Shown here one piece after another: positions 8,335 to 14,926 of a DNA stretch of 18,975 bases. The notes beneath the pieces were generated by a model. It saw only the letters and a list, made by a program, of their open reading frames with translations, was not told the DNA's origin and searched no databases. The first letter of the stretch is position 1. Each line of letters opens with the position of its first letter. The translations under genes and the position numbers were made by a program. Source of the stretch: UBA2922 sp035352555 (lineage in GTDB: Bacteria > Bacillota > Clostridia > Oscillospirales > Oscillospiraceae); assembly GCA_035352555.1 (NCBI GenBank), contig DAOPXW010000037.1, positions 1 to 18,975 on the forward strand, in the 5' to 3' direction.

Positions 8335-9191
8335 AGTCCCGCCTCCCTTCCCAGGGTCCTGAGGGCCGACACCAGCCGGTCGGTGGTGTAGATGGCCTCG
8401 GGCAGCACCACGCCCCGCTCCCGCAGGGCCATGGCGATGGCGGTGGGTTCCGGCACGGCGAGCCCGATGTCGGTGAGCTCGTCCGGCCGGGAAAAGACCT
8501 CGTCCGGCGCGCCGTCCATATAGACCTCGCCCCGGTTGAACACGATCAAACGGTCGGCGATGCGGGCCACGTCGTCCATGCTGTGGCTCACCAGGATGAC
8601 GGTGGAGCCGGTCCTGGCCCGGTAATCGCAGATATTCTCCAGGATCTGACGGCAGCCCTCGGGATCGAGCCCCGCGGTGGGCTCGTCCAGGATCAGCACG
8701 CCGGGGCGCATGGCGATGACGCCCGCGATGGCGATGCGGCGCTTCTGCCCGCCGGAGAGCTCCAGCGGCGAGCGCTCGAACAGCGCCTCGTCCACGCCCA
8801 CAAAGTTGGCCGCCTGGCGGACGTGCTCGTCAAGCTCGGCCTCGCTCAGGCACATATTTCCGGGGCCGAAGGCGATGTCCTTGTAGACCGTCTCCTCAAA
8901 CAGCTGATATTCCGGGTACTGGAACACCAGTCCGACCTTGAAGCGCACGTCGTGGGTGATCTTTTTGGTCTCGTTGATGTCCTGCCCGTCGCACAGCACC
9001 CGCCCGGAGGAGGGCTTCAGCAGGCCGTTGAGGTGCTGGATGAACGTGGATTTGCCCGAGCCGGTATGGCCGATGATCCCCACCATCTGCCCGTGGGAGA
9101 TGGTGAGGTTGATGTGGTCGATGGCTACCTTCTCAAAGGGCGTACCCTCGCTGTATACGTGGCGGAGATCCTCCACCTTAATTTCAGACAT
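8328..9191 (-). CDS. ecfA2: ECF transporter ATPase EcfA2
   Basis: A 287-residue ATP-binding subunit. Walker A is GHTGSGKST (41-49), the Q-loop FQYPEYQLFEETV (90-102) is the typical EcfA2 form, the signature LSGGQ is at 145-149, Walker B VLILDE at 165-170, followed by the switch histidine in VSHSMDD. The C-terminal extension beyond about residue 220 is the dimer-stabilising tail of EcfA proteins. The open frame continues far upstream, but the start at 9191 is taken because homology starts at MSEIKVEDL and a longer version would read through ecfA1 out of frame. It follows ecfA1 after 11 bases and overlaps ecfT. Confidence 0.95.
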   Translation of the reverse strand: MSEIKVEDLRHVYSEGTPFEKVAIDHINLTISHGQMVGIIGHTGSGKSTFIQHLNGLLKPSSGRVLCDGQDINETKKITHDVRFKVGLVFQYPEYQLFEETVYKDIAFGPGNMCLSEAELDEHVRQAANFVGVDEALFERSPLELSGGQKRRIAIAGVIAMRPGVLILDEPTAGLDPEGCRQILENICDYRARTGSTVILVSHSMDDVARIADRLIVFNRGEVYMDGAPDEVFSRPDELTDIGLAVPEPTAIAMALRERGVVLPEAIYTTDRLVSALRTLGREAGLC

Positions 9192-9202
9192 AATGTTGTT
9201 CC

Positions 9203-10042
9203 TTACAGTTTTTTCAGCGCCGCGGCTATGGTGTCGGCGCATTGCTCTACGGTCAGAGCCGAAAGCGGCAGTGAAAAGCCGTTTTGATTCAGTTGGTATT
9301 CCACCTCGGTGGTGGCGGGCACGGCCAGCCCCTCCCGCTTCATCAGGGCCACGTCGGCAAAGACCTCCGCGGGGGAACCGTCCGCCGCCACAAGGCCGTT
9401 GGACATGACGATGAGCCGGTCGGCCCCCACGCATTCGGACATGTGGTGGGTGATGAGCACCACGGTGATGCCCCTCTCCCGGCACAGCGCCGTGACAGTG
9501 GCGATGACCTCGCCGCGGCCCTGGGGGTCCAGCATGGCGGTGGGTTCGTCCAGCACGATCACCTCCGGTGCCATGGCAATGACGCCCGCGATGGCCACGC
9601 GCTGCTTTTGTCCGCCGGACAGCAGATGCGGCGCGTGGGTGCGGTATTCGTACATCCCCACCTGCTTCAGCGCCTGATCCACCCGGCGGCGGATTTCCTC
9701 CGGCGGCACGCCCAGATTCTCCGGTGCGAAGGCGACGTCGTCCTCCACCACGTTGGCCACGATCTGGTTGTCCGGATTTTGAAACACCATGCCCACGGTG
9801 CGCCGGATATCCAGAACGCGGGCCTCGTCGGCGGTGTCGACGCCGTCCACCAGCACCCGGCCCTCGGTGGGCAGCAGGATGGCGTTGAGGTGCTTGGCCA
9901 GCGTGGACTTGCCGGAGCCGTTGTGCCCCAGCACGGCCACGAAGCTGCCCCGCCGGATGGACAGGTCGATGCCACGGAGGGTCTCGGCCTCGTCCCCGGC
10001 ATAGGTATAATGCAGATTTTCGATCTCGATGATAGAACTCAT
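9203..10042 (-). CDS. ecfA1: ECF transporter ATPase EcfA1
   Basis: A 279-residue ATP-binding subunit that pairs with EcfA2. Walker A is GHNGSGKST (39-47), the Q-loop FQNPDNQIVANVVEDDVAF (87-105) is the EcfA1 form, LSGGQ is at 141-145, Walker B VIVLDEP at 161-167 and the switch histidine in LITHHMSE. The start at 10042 is preferred to an in-frame GTG at 10072 because homology begins at MSSIIEIENL, GGAG stands about seven bases upstream, and the ATG overlaps the methyltransferase stop as ATGA. The tight coupling to a methyltransferase gene in place of rplQ is unusual for this module. Confidence 0.95.
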   Translation of the reverse strand: MSSIIEIENLHYTYAGDEAETLRGIDLSIRRGSFVAVLGHNGSGKSTLAKHLNAILLPTEGRVLVDGVDTADEARVLDIRRTVGMVFQNPDNQIVANVVEDDVAFAPENLGVPPEEIRRRVDQALKQVGMYEYRTHAPHLLSGGQKQRVAIAGVIAMAPEVIVLDEPTAMLDPQGRGEVIATVTALCRERGITVVLITHHMSECVGADRLIVMSNGLVAADGSPAEVFADVALMKREGLAVPATTEVEYQLNQNGFSLPLSALTVEQCADTIAAALKKL

Positions 10043-10902
10043 ATCGTACTCCAGCGGCAGGACGCCCCGCACGGCAGCGCCAGGCCGCTGTCCGTAACGG
10101 GCAGGCCCAGCTCGTCGCTGGCGGAATGTCCGCCGAAGCGCCTGGCAAAAATGCTCTCGGTCATATAGGTCAGCACCGACGGAGCCAGCCCCGTGGTGTA
10201 GGAATTGATGAGGACGAACAGCGGATCATCCGACAGCGCGTCCGCGCAGAGCCTGACGAAGGGCCAAAGATTTTCCTCCAGCTTCCAGATCTCGCCGGAG
10301 GGGCCCCGGCCATAGCTGGGCGGGTCCATAATCAAGGCGTCGTATCTGCGGCCCCGGCGGATTTCCCGCTCCACGAATTTGGCGCAGTCGTCCACGATCC
10401 AGCGGATGGGGGCGTCGGCCAGACCCGAGGACGCGGCGTTCTCCCTGGCCCAGGCGGCCATGCCCTTGGCGGCGTCCACATGGCACACGCTGGCGCCGGC
10501 TTTGGCGCAGGCCACGGTGGCGGCCCCGGTGTAGGCGAACAGGTTCAGCACGCTGACAGGCCGACCCGCCTTTGCGATCTTGTCCATGGCCCAGTCCCAG
10601 TTGGCGGCCTGTTCGGGGAACAGCCCGGTGTGCTTGAAATTCATGGGCTTGACGTTAAAGGTCAGCTCGCCGTAGCGCACGGTCCAGCTGGCGGGCAGGT
10701 CGCCCTTGTCCCAGCTGCCGCCGCCGGTGGCGGAGCGGCTGTAGCGGGCGTTGCGGTATTTCCAGCGGGGATCGCTGCGGGGCGTATCCCAGATGGCCTG
10801 GGGGTCCGGGCGCACCAGCACATAGTCGCCCCACCGCTCCAGCTTTTCGCCCTTTGAGCAGTCGATCAGCTCGAAATCACGCCATTTGTCCGATTTCCAC
10901 AT
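10039..10902 (-). CDS. Class I SAM-dependent methyltransferase (RlmI/RlmK-like)
   Basis: A 287-residue Rossmann-fold methyltransferase of the group that includes the 23S rRNA methyltransferases RlmI and RlmK. Motif I is VLNLFAYTGAATVACAKAGA (118-137), the acidic end of beta-2 is HVDAAKG (141-147), and motif IV is DPPSYGRG (193-200). The conserved FPEQAANWDW block (95-104) precedes motif I. It has no N-terminal PUA domain, so it is shorter than RlmI and its substrate could be RNA or protein; I would not name one. It is the first gene of the ecf-truA transcript, behind a good promoter (10953-10981), with AAAGGTGG about ten bases ahead of the ATG. Confidence 0.8.
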   Translation of the reverse strand: MWKSDKWRDFELIDCSKGEKLERWGDYVLVRPDPQAIWDTPRSDPRWKYRNARYSRSATGGGSWDKGDLPASWTVRYGELTFNVKPMNFKHTGLFPEQAANWDWAMDKIAKAGRPVSVLNLFAYTGAATVACAKAGASVCHVDAAKGMAAWARENAASSGLADAPIRWIVDDCAKFVEREIRRGRRYDALIMDPPSYGRGPSGEIWKLEENLWPFVRLCADALSDDPLFVLINSYTTGLAPSVLTYMTESIFARRFGGHSASDELGLPVTDSGLALPCGASCRWSTI

Positions 10903-10952
10903 GGGTCAGTACCCACCTTTCCCGCGTTGCGCTGCTTATAAGTAGACACGAT

Positions 10953-10981
10953 ATTTTATCACCAAACCCACGCCGGGTCAA
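10953..10981 (-). promoter_or_regulatory. Sigma-A promoter of the methyltransferase-ecf-truA operon
   Basis: On the minus strand TTGACC (10981-10976) and TAAAAT (10958-10953) are 17 bases apart, and a TG one base ahead of the -10 makes it an extended -10 element. It lies about 50 bases upstream of the methyltransferase ATG and is back to back with the plus-strand promoter at 11061-11089. Confidence 0.75.
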
Positions 10982-11060
10982 TGCGTCCGCACCTGTTTTT
11001 CGGTAGTGGGAATGCACAACAAATTTTGTCGCATTTTAATTATTTTTAAGCAATTTCCGC

Positions 11061-11089
11061 TTGCATATCGCGGGGTGAAAACATATAAT
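11061..11089 (+). promoter_or_regulatory. Sigma-A promoter of the SGNH hydrolase-DUF4358 operon
   Basis: TTGCAT (11061-11066) and a perfect TATAAT (11084-11089) are separated by 17 bases, giving a predicted start near 11096 and a leader of about 60 bases. The leader holds GGGGTG five bases ahead of the hydrolase ATG. Apart from this and the opposing promoter, the 252-bp gap between the divergent operons holds no feature I can support. Confidence 0.78.
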
Positions 11090-11154
11090 CAGTTTACAGC
11101 GGTCGGTACCCTCGATGGTCAGACCGATTTCTTATTGTTTCCCGGGGTGCAGAC

Positions 11155-11949
11155 ATGGAAAAACGCCGTTCCGGTTACATCATATTAATTCTCCTCTGTC
11201 TCGTTCTTGTGGTAGCCGCGGCAGCGCTTTCGGGAGTGGGAAAGGGCGGAAAAACCGCCCCGCCGACCCAGACCGCGCAGGCCGCCGTCACGCAGCCCGC
11301 GGTGGAGGCCACGCCCGTCCCTACTCCCTCGGCCACGCCGCCGGTCTACCCCGATCTCACGGAAAAAGCCGCCGCGGCTGACGATTCTTTTTCCGACACG
11401 GTCTTTGTGGGCAACTCCCTGGTGGACGGGTTATATCTCTACGGCGGCCTCACCGGCTGCCGGTGGCTGTCCGGCACCGGCGTAAGTCTCTATAATGTGG
11501 CCAAGCAGACCATTTCCGACAAGGTCGGCGGGGAATGCACCGTCACTCAGGGGCTGTCCGCCAAGCAGTACGGCAGGGTCTATCTGGAGCTGGGCATCAA
11601 CGAGATCGGCATGTCCGTGGCCGACTTCACCAAGGCCTACGGCGCGTTTATCGACTCGGTGCGCGCCCTCCAGCCCGACGCCCAGATCTACGTGCTGTCC
11701 CTCACCCCCGTCAGCGCCAAAAAATCCGCCGACGGCGGTTATTTCACCAAAGAAAACGTCCAGGCCTTCAACACCACCCTCCATCAGCTGTGTGCAGACA
11801 AAAGCTGCTGGTATATGGACTGTTTTACCCCCCTCGCCGACGGGGACGGCTATCTGCCCGATTCCGCCACCTCCGACGGCATTCATTTCAAACCGTCCTA
11901 CTACGCCAAGTGGATGGACGTGATCCGCACCCATTATGCTGAGAACTAA
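11155..11949 (+). CDS. Membrane-anchored SGNH/GDSL-like hydrolase
   Basis: A 264-residue protein with a basic N-terminus and a transmembrane anchor (about 8-26), a Pro/Thr/Ala-rich spacer (34-66), and an extracytoplasmic SGNH domain. SGNH enzymes are serine esterases or acyltransferases, often acting on cell-surface glycans. Block I is FVGNSLVDG with candidate nucleophile Ser88 (GNS in place of the common GDS), block III is ELGINEIG with Asn149, and block V is SDGIHF with Asp241 and His244, so the catalytic set is complete. It is followed after 12 bases by the DUF4358 lipoprotein gene. In Clostridia such pairs often accompany an MBOAT O-acyltransferase; none is in this window. Substrate unknown. 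Confidence 0.85.
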   Translation: MEKRRSGYIILILLCLVLVVAAAALSGVGKGGKTAPPTQTAQAAVTQPAVEATPVPTPSATPPVYPDLTEKAAAADDSFSDTVFVGNSLVDGLYLYGGLTGCRWLSGTGVSLYNVAKQTISDKVGGECTVTQGLSAKQYGRVYLELGINEIGMSVADFTKAYGAFIDSVRALQPDAQIYVLSLTPVSAKKSADGGYFTKENVQAFNTTLHQLCADKSCWYMDCFTPLADGDGYLPDSATSDGIHFKPSYYAKWMDVIRTHYAEN

Positions 11950-11961
11950 AGGAGAATATTC

Positions 11962-12453
11962 ATGAAAAAGCTCACCGCCGTATCCGTCCCGCTGTGTATC
12001 GTCCTGCTGCTGTTCGCCGCCGGCTGTTCCAAGCAATCGGGACCGACAGATCTGGACGTGAAGGCCGCGGCCGCGGCAGTGATTGCCTCCGGCGCCTATA
12101 CCGACGATATGAGCCTCCCCGCCGATCCCTCCATGGCGCTGAGCCAGTACAAGATCGACGCCGCCGACGTGTCCGATTACTGCGTGTACTTCTCCTCCAT
12201 GGCCACCGCCGAGGAATGCGCCGTTTTCAAGGCCGCCAATGCCGACGCCGCCGCCCGCGTCCTCTCCGCCTGCAAGGCCCGGCAGGCCAGTCAGGTGACC
12301 TCCTACCAGAACTACGTCCCCACCGAGGTGGCCAAGATCAACACCGCCATCATCCAGCAGGCCGGGGATTACGTGTTCTACATCGTGTCCAACGACCAGA
12401 CCAAGGTGACCTCCGTGCTGGCAGGCTACGGGGTGGAAGCCGCTGCGAAGTAA
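11962..12453 (+). CDS. DUF4358-like lipoprotein
   Basis: A 163-residue secreted lipoprotein. The signal peptide (residues 1-21) ends in a lipobox LFAAGC with lipidated Cys22. The mature part starts with a helix-forming DLDVKAAAAAVIASG segment, then SMALSQYKIDAADVSDYCVYFS and a long helix AAARVLSACKARQASQVTSY, the pattern of DUF4358 proteins. Function unknown. GGAG stands nine bases ahead of the ATG. It shares the SGNH hydrolase promoter and ends at the bidirectional terminator at 12458-12496; it probably works with the hydrolase at the outer face of the membrane. Confidence 0.75.
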   Translation: MKKLTAVSVPLCIVLLLFAAGCSKQSGPTDLDVKAAAAAVIASGAYTDDMSLPADPSMALSQYKIDAADVSDYCVYFSSMATAEECAVFKAANADAAARVLSACKARQASQVTSYQNYVPTEVAKINTAIIQQAGDYVFYIVSNDQTKVTSVLAGYGVEAAAK

Positions 12454-12457
12454 AAGG

Positions 12458-12496
12458 AAAAAATCGCCTCCCGGAACTCTCGGGGGGCGATTTTTT
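12458..12496. terminator. Bidirectional rho-independent terminator between convergent operons
   Basis: A 15-bp stem (12458-12472 with 12482-12496; one G-U pair) with a 9-base loop that can close by one more G-C pair. A run of six A on one side and six T on the other makes it work from both strands: for the DUF4358 gene on plus and for binding protein 2 on minus. The TAA stop of binding protein 2 (12497-12495) lies at the foot of the stem. Confidence 0.92.
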
Positions 12497-13283
12497 AATG
12501 GGTGTTTTTGTATTCCACCGCGGTGCTGTCGGTCACGATCATATCGCCCTCGCCGCTGTCCAGCGCGGCAAAACACGCGGCGGTATCCCCGGTGAGCCGG
12601 GTGATCTTTCCGAACTTGCTTTTCAGCGCGGGGTCGGCGTCCAGCGCGTCCATGGCATCCTGGGAGACGCTCATCACCAGCGTCTTTCCGCCGACGCCGC
12701 TTCCGGTGCCGGACAGGGCCGCGATCACCAGCTCATTGGTCATATACGGGCCGAACACGGTGTAATTTTTGGCCGCCGTATCCAGCGCCAGGCCGCCCCA
12801 GGCCACGTCCACATTGCCGGAGGACAGCTCCACATAAGCGTCCTTGGCCTGTATGGGCAAAAACCGCGCCTCCCAGCCCAGCTTTTCACAGACCTTCTTC
12901 GCCAGCTCCACATCGAACCCGGCGTATTCGCCGTTTTCCTTGTAGCTGACGGGGTAGGCGTTCTCATCCACACCGACGAGCAGCGAGCGCTGGGGGATGT
13001 CCCCCGCGCTCTTCAAAGCGTCGGCATTGGCGGCGAAGGCGGCACGGTCGTCGCCGAACCACTGTCGGGACAGCGCCGTCACGGTGCCGTCCGCCTGCAG
13101 TTCCTCCAGCGCGCCGGTGACATAATAGGCCACGGAGTCGCCGGAGCGGAAGCCGATGGAATACGACTGCTTTTCCAGCGTCTTGACGATCTTGTATTTT
13201 CCCGAAGCGCCGCAGCCGCACAGGCCCAGCAGCAGGCAGACAACCAGCAGCGCCGGAACAAAAACTCTTTTCAAACTGCCCAT
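12495..13283 (-). CDS. Amino-acid ABC transporter substrate-binding lipoprotein 2, circularly permuted family 3
   Basis: A 262-residue lipoprotein (lipobox LCGC, Cys24) of the family 3 solute-binding proteins. The order of segments is abnormal. Residues about 29-79 (YSIGFRSGD, GALEELQADGT, ALSRQWFGDD) are what normally ends such a protein, while the normal N-terminal block SLLVGVDENAYPVSYKENG (100-118) with AGFDVELAKKV follows. The protein then stops after GDMIVTDSTAVEY (246-258), where a normal member would still have about 50 residues. Compared with binding protein 1, the ligand-clamping arginine of TGREND is replaced (Ala170 in DTAAKN), while Asp252 is kept. GGAGG five bases ahead of the ATG supports the start at 13283. 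It may bind a different ligand, or act as a sensor or decoy. Confidence 0.82.
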   Translation of the reverse strand: MGSLKRVFVPALLVVCLLLGLCGCGASGKYKIVKTLEKQSYSIGFRSGDSVAYYVTGALEELQADGTVTALSRQWFGDDRAAFAANADALKSAGDIPQRSLLVGVDENAYPVSYKENGEYAGFDVELAKKVCEKLGWEARFLPIQAKDAYVELSSGNVDVAWGGLALDTAAKNYTVFGPYMTNELVIAALSGTGSGVGGKTLVMSVSQDAMDALDADPALKSKFGKITRLTGDTAACFAALDSGEGDMIVTDSTAVEYKNTH

Positions 13284-13301
13284 GGCAGCCTCCAGATACA
13301 G

Positions 13302-13336
13302 AATGAGCGCGCCCGTTTTCCACGGGCGCGCTCATT
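13302..13336. repeat. Perfect 14-bp inverted repeat (hairpin) ahead of binding protein 2
   Basis: AATGAGCGCGCCCG (13302-13315) and its exact complement (13323-13336) enclose a 7-base loop. On the coding (minus) strand no U-run follows, so it is not a classical terminator. It abuts a predicted -10 element at 13337, so it would fall at or near the very 5' end of the binding protein 2 mRNA, or act as a partial terminator or stabilising stem for the racemase end of the operon. Confidence 0.85.
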
Positions 13337-13365
13337 ATCATACAGGAAACCGGTCGTTCAATCAA
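13337..13365 (-). promoter_or_regulatory. Candidate separate promoter for binding protein 2
   Basis: On the minus strand TTGATT (13365-13360) and TATGAT (13342-13337) are 17 bases apart, in an AT-rich part of the 89-bp gap after the racemase gene. A start about seven bases downstream would lie inside the 14-bp hairpin. This would allow binding protein 2 to be made apart from the operon. Confidence 0.5.
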
Positions 13366-13372
13366 GTCAAAT

Positions 13373-14161
13373 CTATGAATTTTCCGCCGGCGTCACGCTG
13401 CCCCGGCCCAGGATGCGCACCGAGCCCGTCAGGCTCAGCGCCGTGATCCGGCCCTCCCGGGCCTCGGCTTCGGCGGACAGCGCGCCCCCCGGCTCCTTCA
13501 GCGTCAGCGAGGCGCGGCCGTTTTTCAGCGCGGCCAGCGCGGCCGCCGCGGCCGTGCCGCTGGCGCAGGAGCTCTCCCGCACCACCGTGTCCGTGGAACG
13601 GACATACACCACCGGCGTCAGCGTGCCGGCGCGGCCGTCCATCAGCATCACGCCCAGCGCCTCCGCGCCCAGCGCCGCCGCCCACTCCCGGATGAGCATC
13701 TCTGCCAGCGGCACCGGCAGCGGCACGGTGGGAAAGGCATGGGCGATGCCTGGGAAAAACACCACATCCGCCGCGCAGCGGCCGAATTCCACCCGGCGGA
13801 TCTCTGTGGGCAGCGGCATGGATACCCTGCCACGCCAGCCGTCGTGCTCCTTTGTTATGTCAACCGTCACCGGCCCGTCGGCGCCGGACACCCGCAGGGT
13901 GAACGTGCCTTCCCGGCCCTGCCGCTGGGCCAGCACCGCGCCCAGCGACAGACTGGCGTTGCCGCAGAACTCACCGCCCATCATGCGCAGCGCGGCGTCG
14001 CAGCCGGCGCTCTCGCCGACGAAGCCCACCTGCTCGCAGTCGGGCAGCCGGGCCATCAGCGCCTCCGCCGCCGCCGCCTGCCGTTCGGGCGGGACGGGCG
14101 TGGTCACCAGCGCGGTGATATTTTTTGTGGGGTCGGTCTTGATGTAATCCAGCGTCATCAT
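13373..14161 (-). CDS. DapF-fold amino-acid racemase/epimerase
   Basis: A 262-residue cofactor-independent epimerase of the diaminopimelate epimerase fold, which inverts a stereocentre with two cysteines acting as base and acid. Both are present: MGGEFCGNASLSLG (61-74, Cys66) and RESSCASGTAAAA (195-207, Cys199), in the two mirror-related halves. The motifs differ from true DapF (which has a CGNG-type first motif), and the GGEFCGNA form resembles amino-acid racemases such as histidine racemases. The first of two adjacent ATGs is chosen since it overlaps the ATPase stop as ATGA. Being fused into an amino-acid uptake operon, it probably racemises the imported amino acid or provides it from a D-form; the substrate is not readable from sequence. 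Confidence 0.78.
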   Translation of the reverse strand: MMTLDYIKTDPTKNITALVTTPVPPERQAAAAEALMARLPDCEQVGFVGESAGCDAALRMMGGEFCGNASLSLGAVLAQRQGREGTFTLRVSGADGPVTVDITKEHDGWRGRVSMPLPTEIRRVEFGRCAADVVFFPGIAHAFPTVPLPVPLAEMLIREWAAALGAEALGVMLMDGRAGTLTPVVYVRSTDTVVRESSCASGTAAAAALAALKNGRASLTLKEPGGALSAEAEAREGRITALSLTGSVRILGRGSVTPAENS

Positions 14162-14913
14162 GATCGGTAATTGCGCAGGAACTGCTTCGTGCGCTCCTCC
14201 GCGGGGTCTCCCAGCACCTTTTCCGGGTCGCCCTGTTCCACGATCACGCCGCCGTCCATAAAGAGGACCCTGTCGGACACCGCCCGGGCAAAGGCCATTT
14301 CGTGAGTGACGATGACCATGGTCATTTTCTCCTCCGCCAGCCTGCGGATGACCTTCAGCACCTCGCCGGTGAGCTCGGGGTCCAGCGCGCTGGTGGGCTC
14401 GTCGAAAAAGAGGATGGCGGGATTCATGGCCAGCGCCCGGGCGATGGCCACCCGCTGCTGCTGTCCGCCGGAGAGCTGGCAGGGATAGGCGTCCGCCTTG
14501 TCGGCCAGCCCCATCTTGTCCAGCAGGGCGCGCGCCTCAGCTTCGGCCTCGGCTCTGGTCCGCTTCTGCACCGACAGCGGCGCGTCCATAATGTTCTTCA
14601 GCACGGTGTAGTGGGGGAACAGGTTGAACTGCTGAAACACCAGTCCGCAGCAGCTCTTGACCTTTCGCAGTTCGGGCGCGGGCAGATACCGGGCGCGGCC
14701 GTCCTCCGTCCACGCGGCAGCCTTGTCCTGATACCTGATCCCGCCGGAATCGATCGTCTCCAGAAAGGTGGCGCAGCGCAGCAGCGTGGACTTGCCGGAG
14801 CCGGAGGGGCCGATGACGGACACCACCTCGCCCTTGTCCACGGTCAGGCTGATGTCCTTGAGGACGTTCAGCTCCCCGAAGGATTTTTCGATGTTGGTCA
14901 TTTCGAGAATCAT
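14158..14913 (-). CDS. Polar amino-acid ABC transporter ATPase (GlnQ/HisP-like)
   Basis: A 251-residue ATP-binding subunit that powers the neighbouring permease. Walker A GPSGSGKST (35-43), Q-loop FQQFNLFPHYTVLKN (93-107) typical of polar amino-acid importers, signature LSGGQQQRVAIARAL (147-161), Walker B ILFFDEPTSALDPE (167-180) and the switch histidine in IVTHEM. An insert of about 15 residues (62-80, around TEDGRARYLPAP) sits between the Walker A helix and the Q-loop; inserts here occur in this family. The start at 14913 follows AAGGGGG; the open frame extends upstream into the permease gene but without homology. It starts 13 bases after the permease stop and overlaps the racemase gene. 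Confidence 0.94.
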   Translation of the reverse strand: MILEMTNIEKSFGELNVLKDISLTVDKGEVVSVIGPSGSGKSTLLRCATFLETIDSGGIRYQDKAAAWTEDGRARYLPAPELRKVKSCCGLVFQQFNLFPHYTVLKNIMDAPLSVQKRTRAEAEAEARALLDKMGLADKADAYPCQLSGGQQQRVAIARALAMNPAILFFDEPTSALDPELTGEVLKVIRRLAEEKMTMVIVTHEMAFARAVSDRVLFMDGGVIVEQGDPEKVLGDPAEERTKQFLRNYRS

Positions 14914-14926
14914 GGCGGCGCCCCCT

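Noticed and set aside
8328..10148. A 606-residue version of EcfA2 with a long N-terminal extension
   Set aside because: The extension is Arg/Gly/His-rich shadow of ecfA1 read in another frame; homology starts at 9191.
13302..13336. An ordinary rho-independent terminator for the racemase gene
   Set aside because: The stem is strong but no U-run follows on the coding strand, so it is reported as a hairpin of open function.
11994..14147. A 717-residue plus-strand open frame across the DUF4358, binding protein 2 and racemase genes
   Set aside because: It runs through a strong terminator and lies in other frames or antisense to three genes with clear motifs.
13373..14161. Calling the racemase gene dapF
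   Set aside because: Both active-site motifs differ from diaminopimelate epimerase, and the operon is amino-acid transport, not lysine or cell-wall synthesis.
13373..14161. A staphylopine-type metallophore locus (histidine racemase CntK)
   Set aside because: The racemase motif is similar, but there is no nicotianamine synthase-like or opine dehydrogenase gene, and the transporter is of the amino-acid type rather than the peptide/nickel type.
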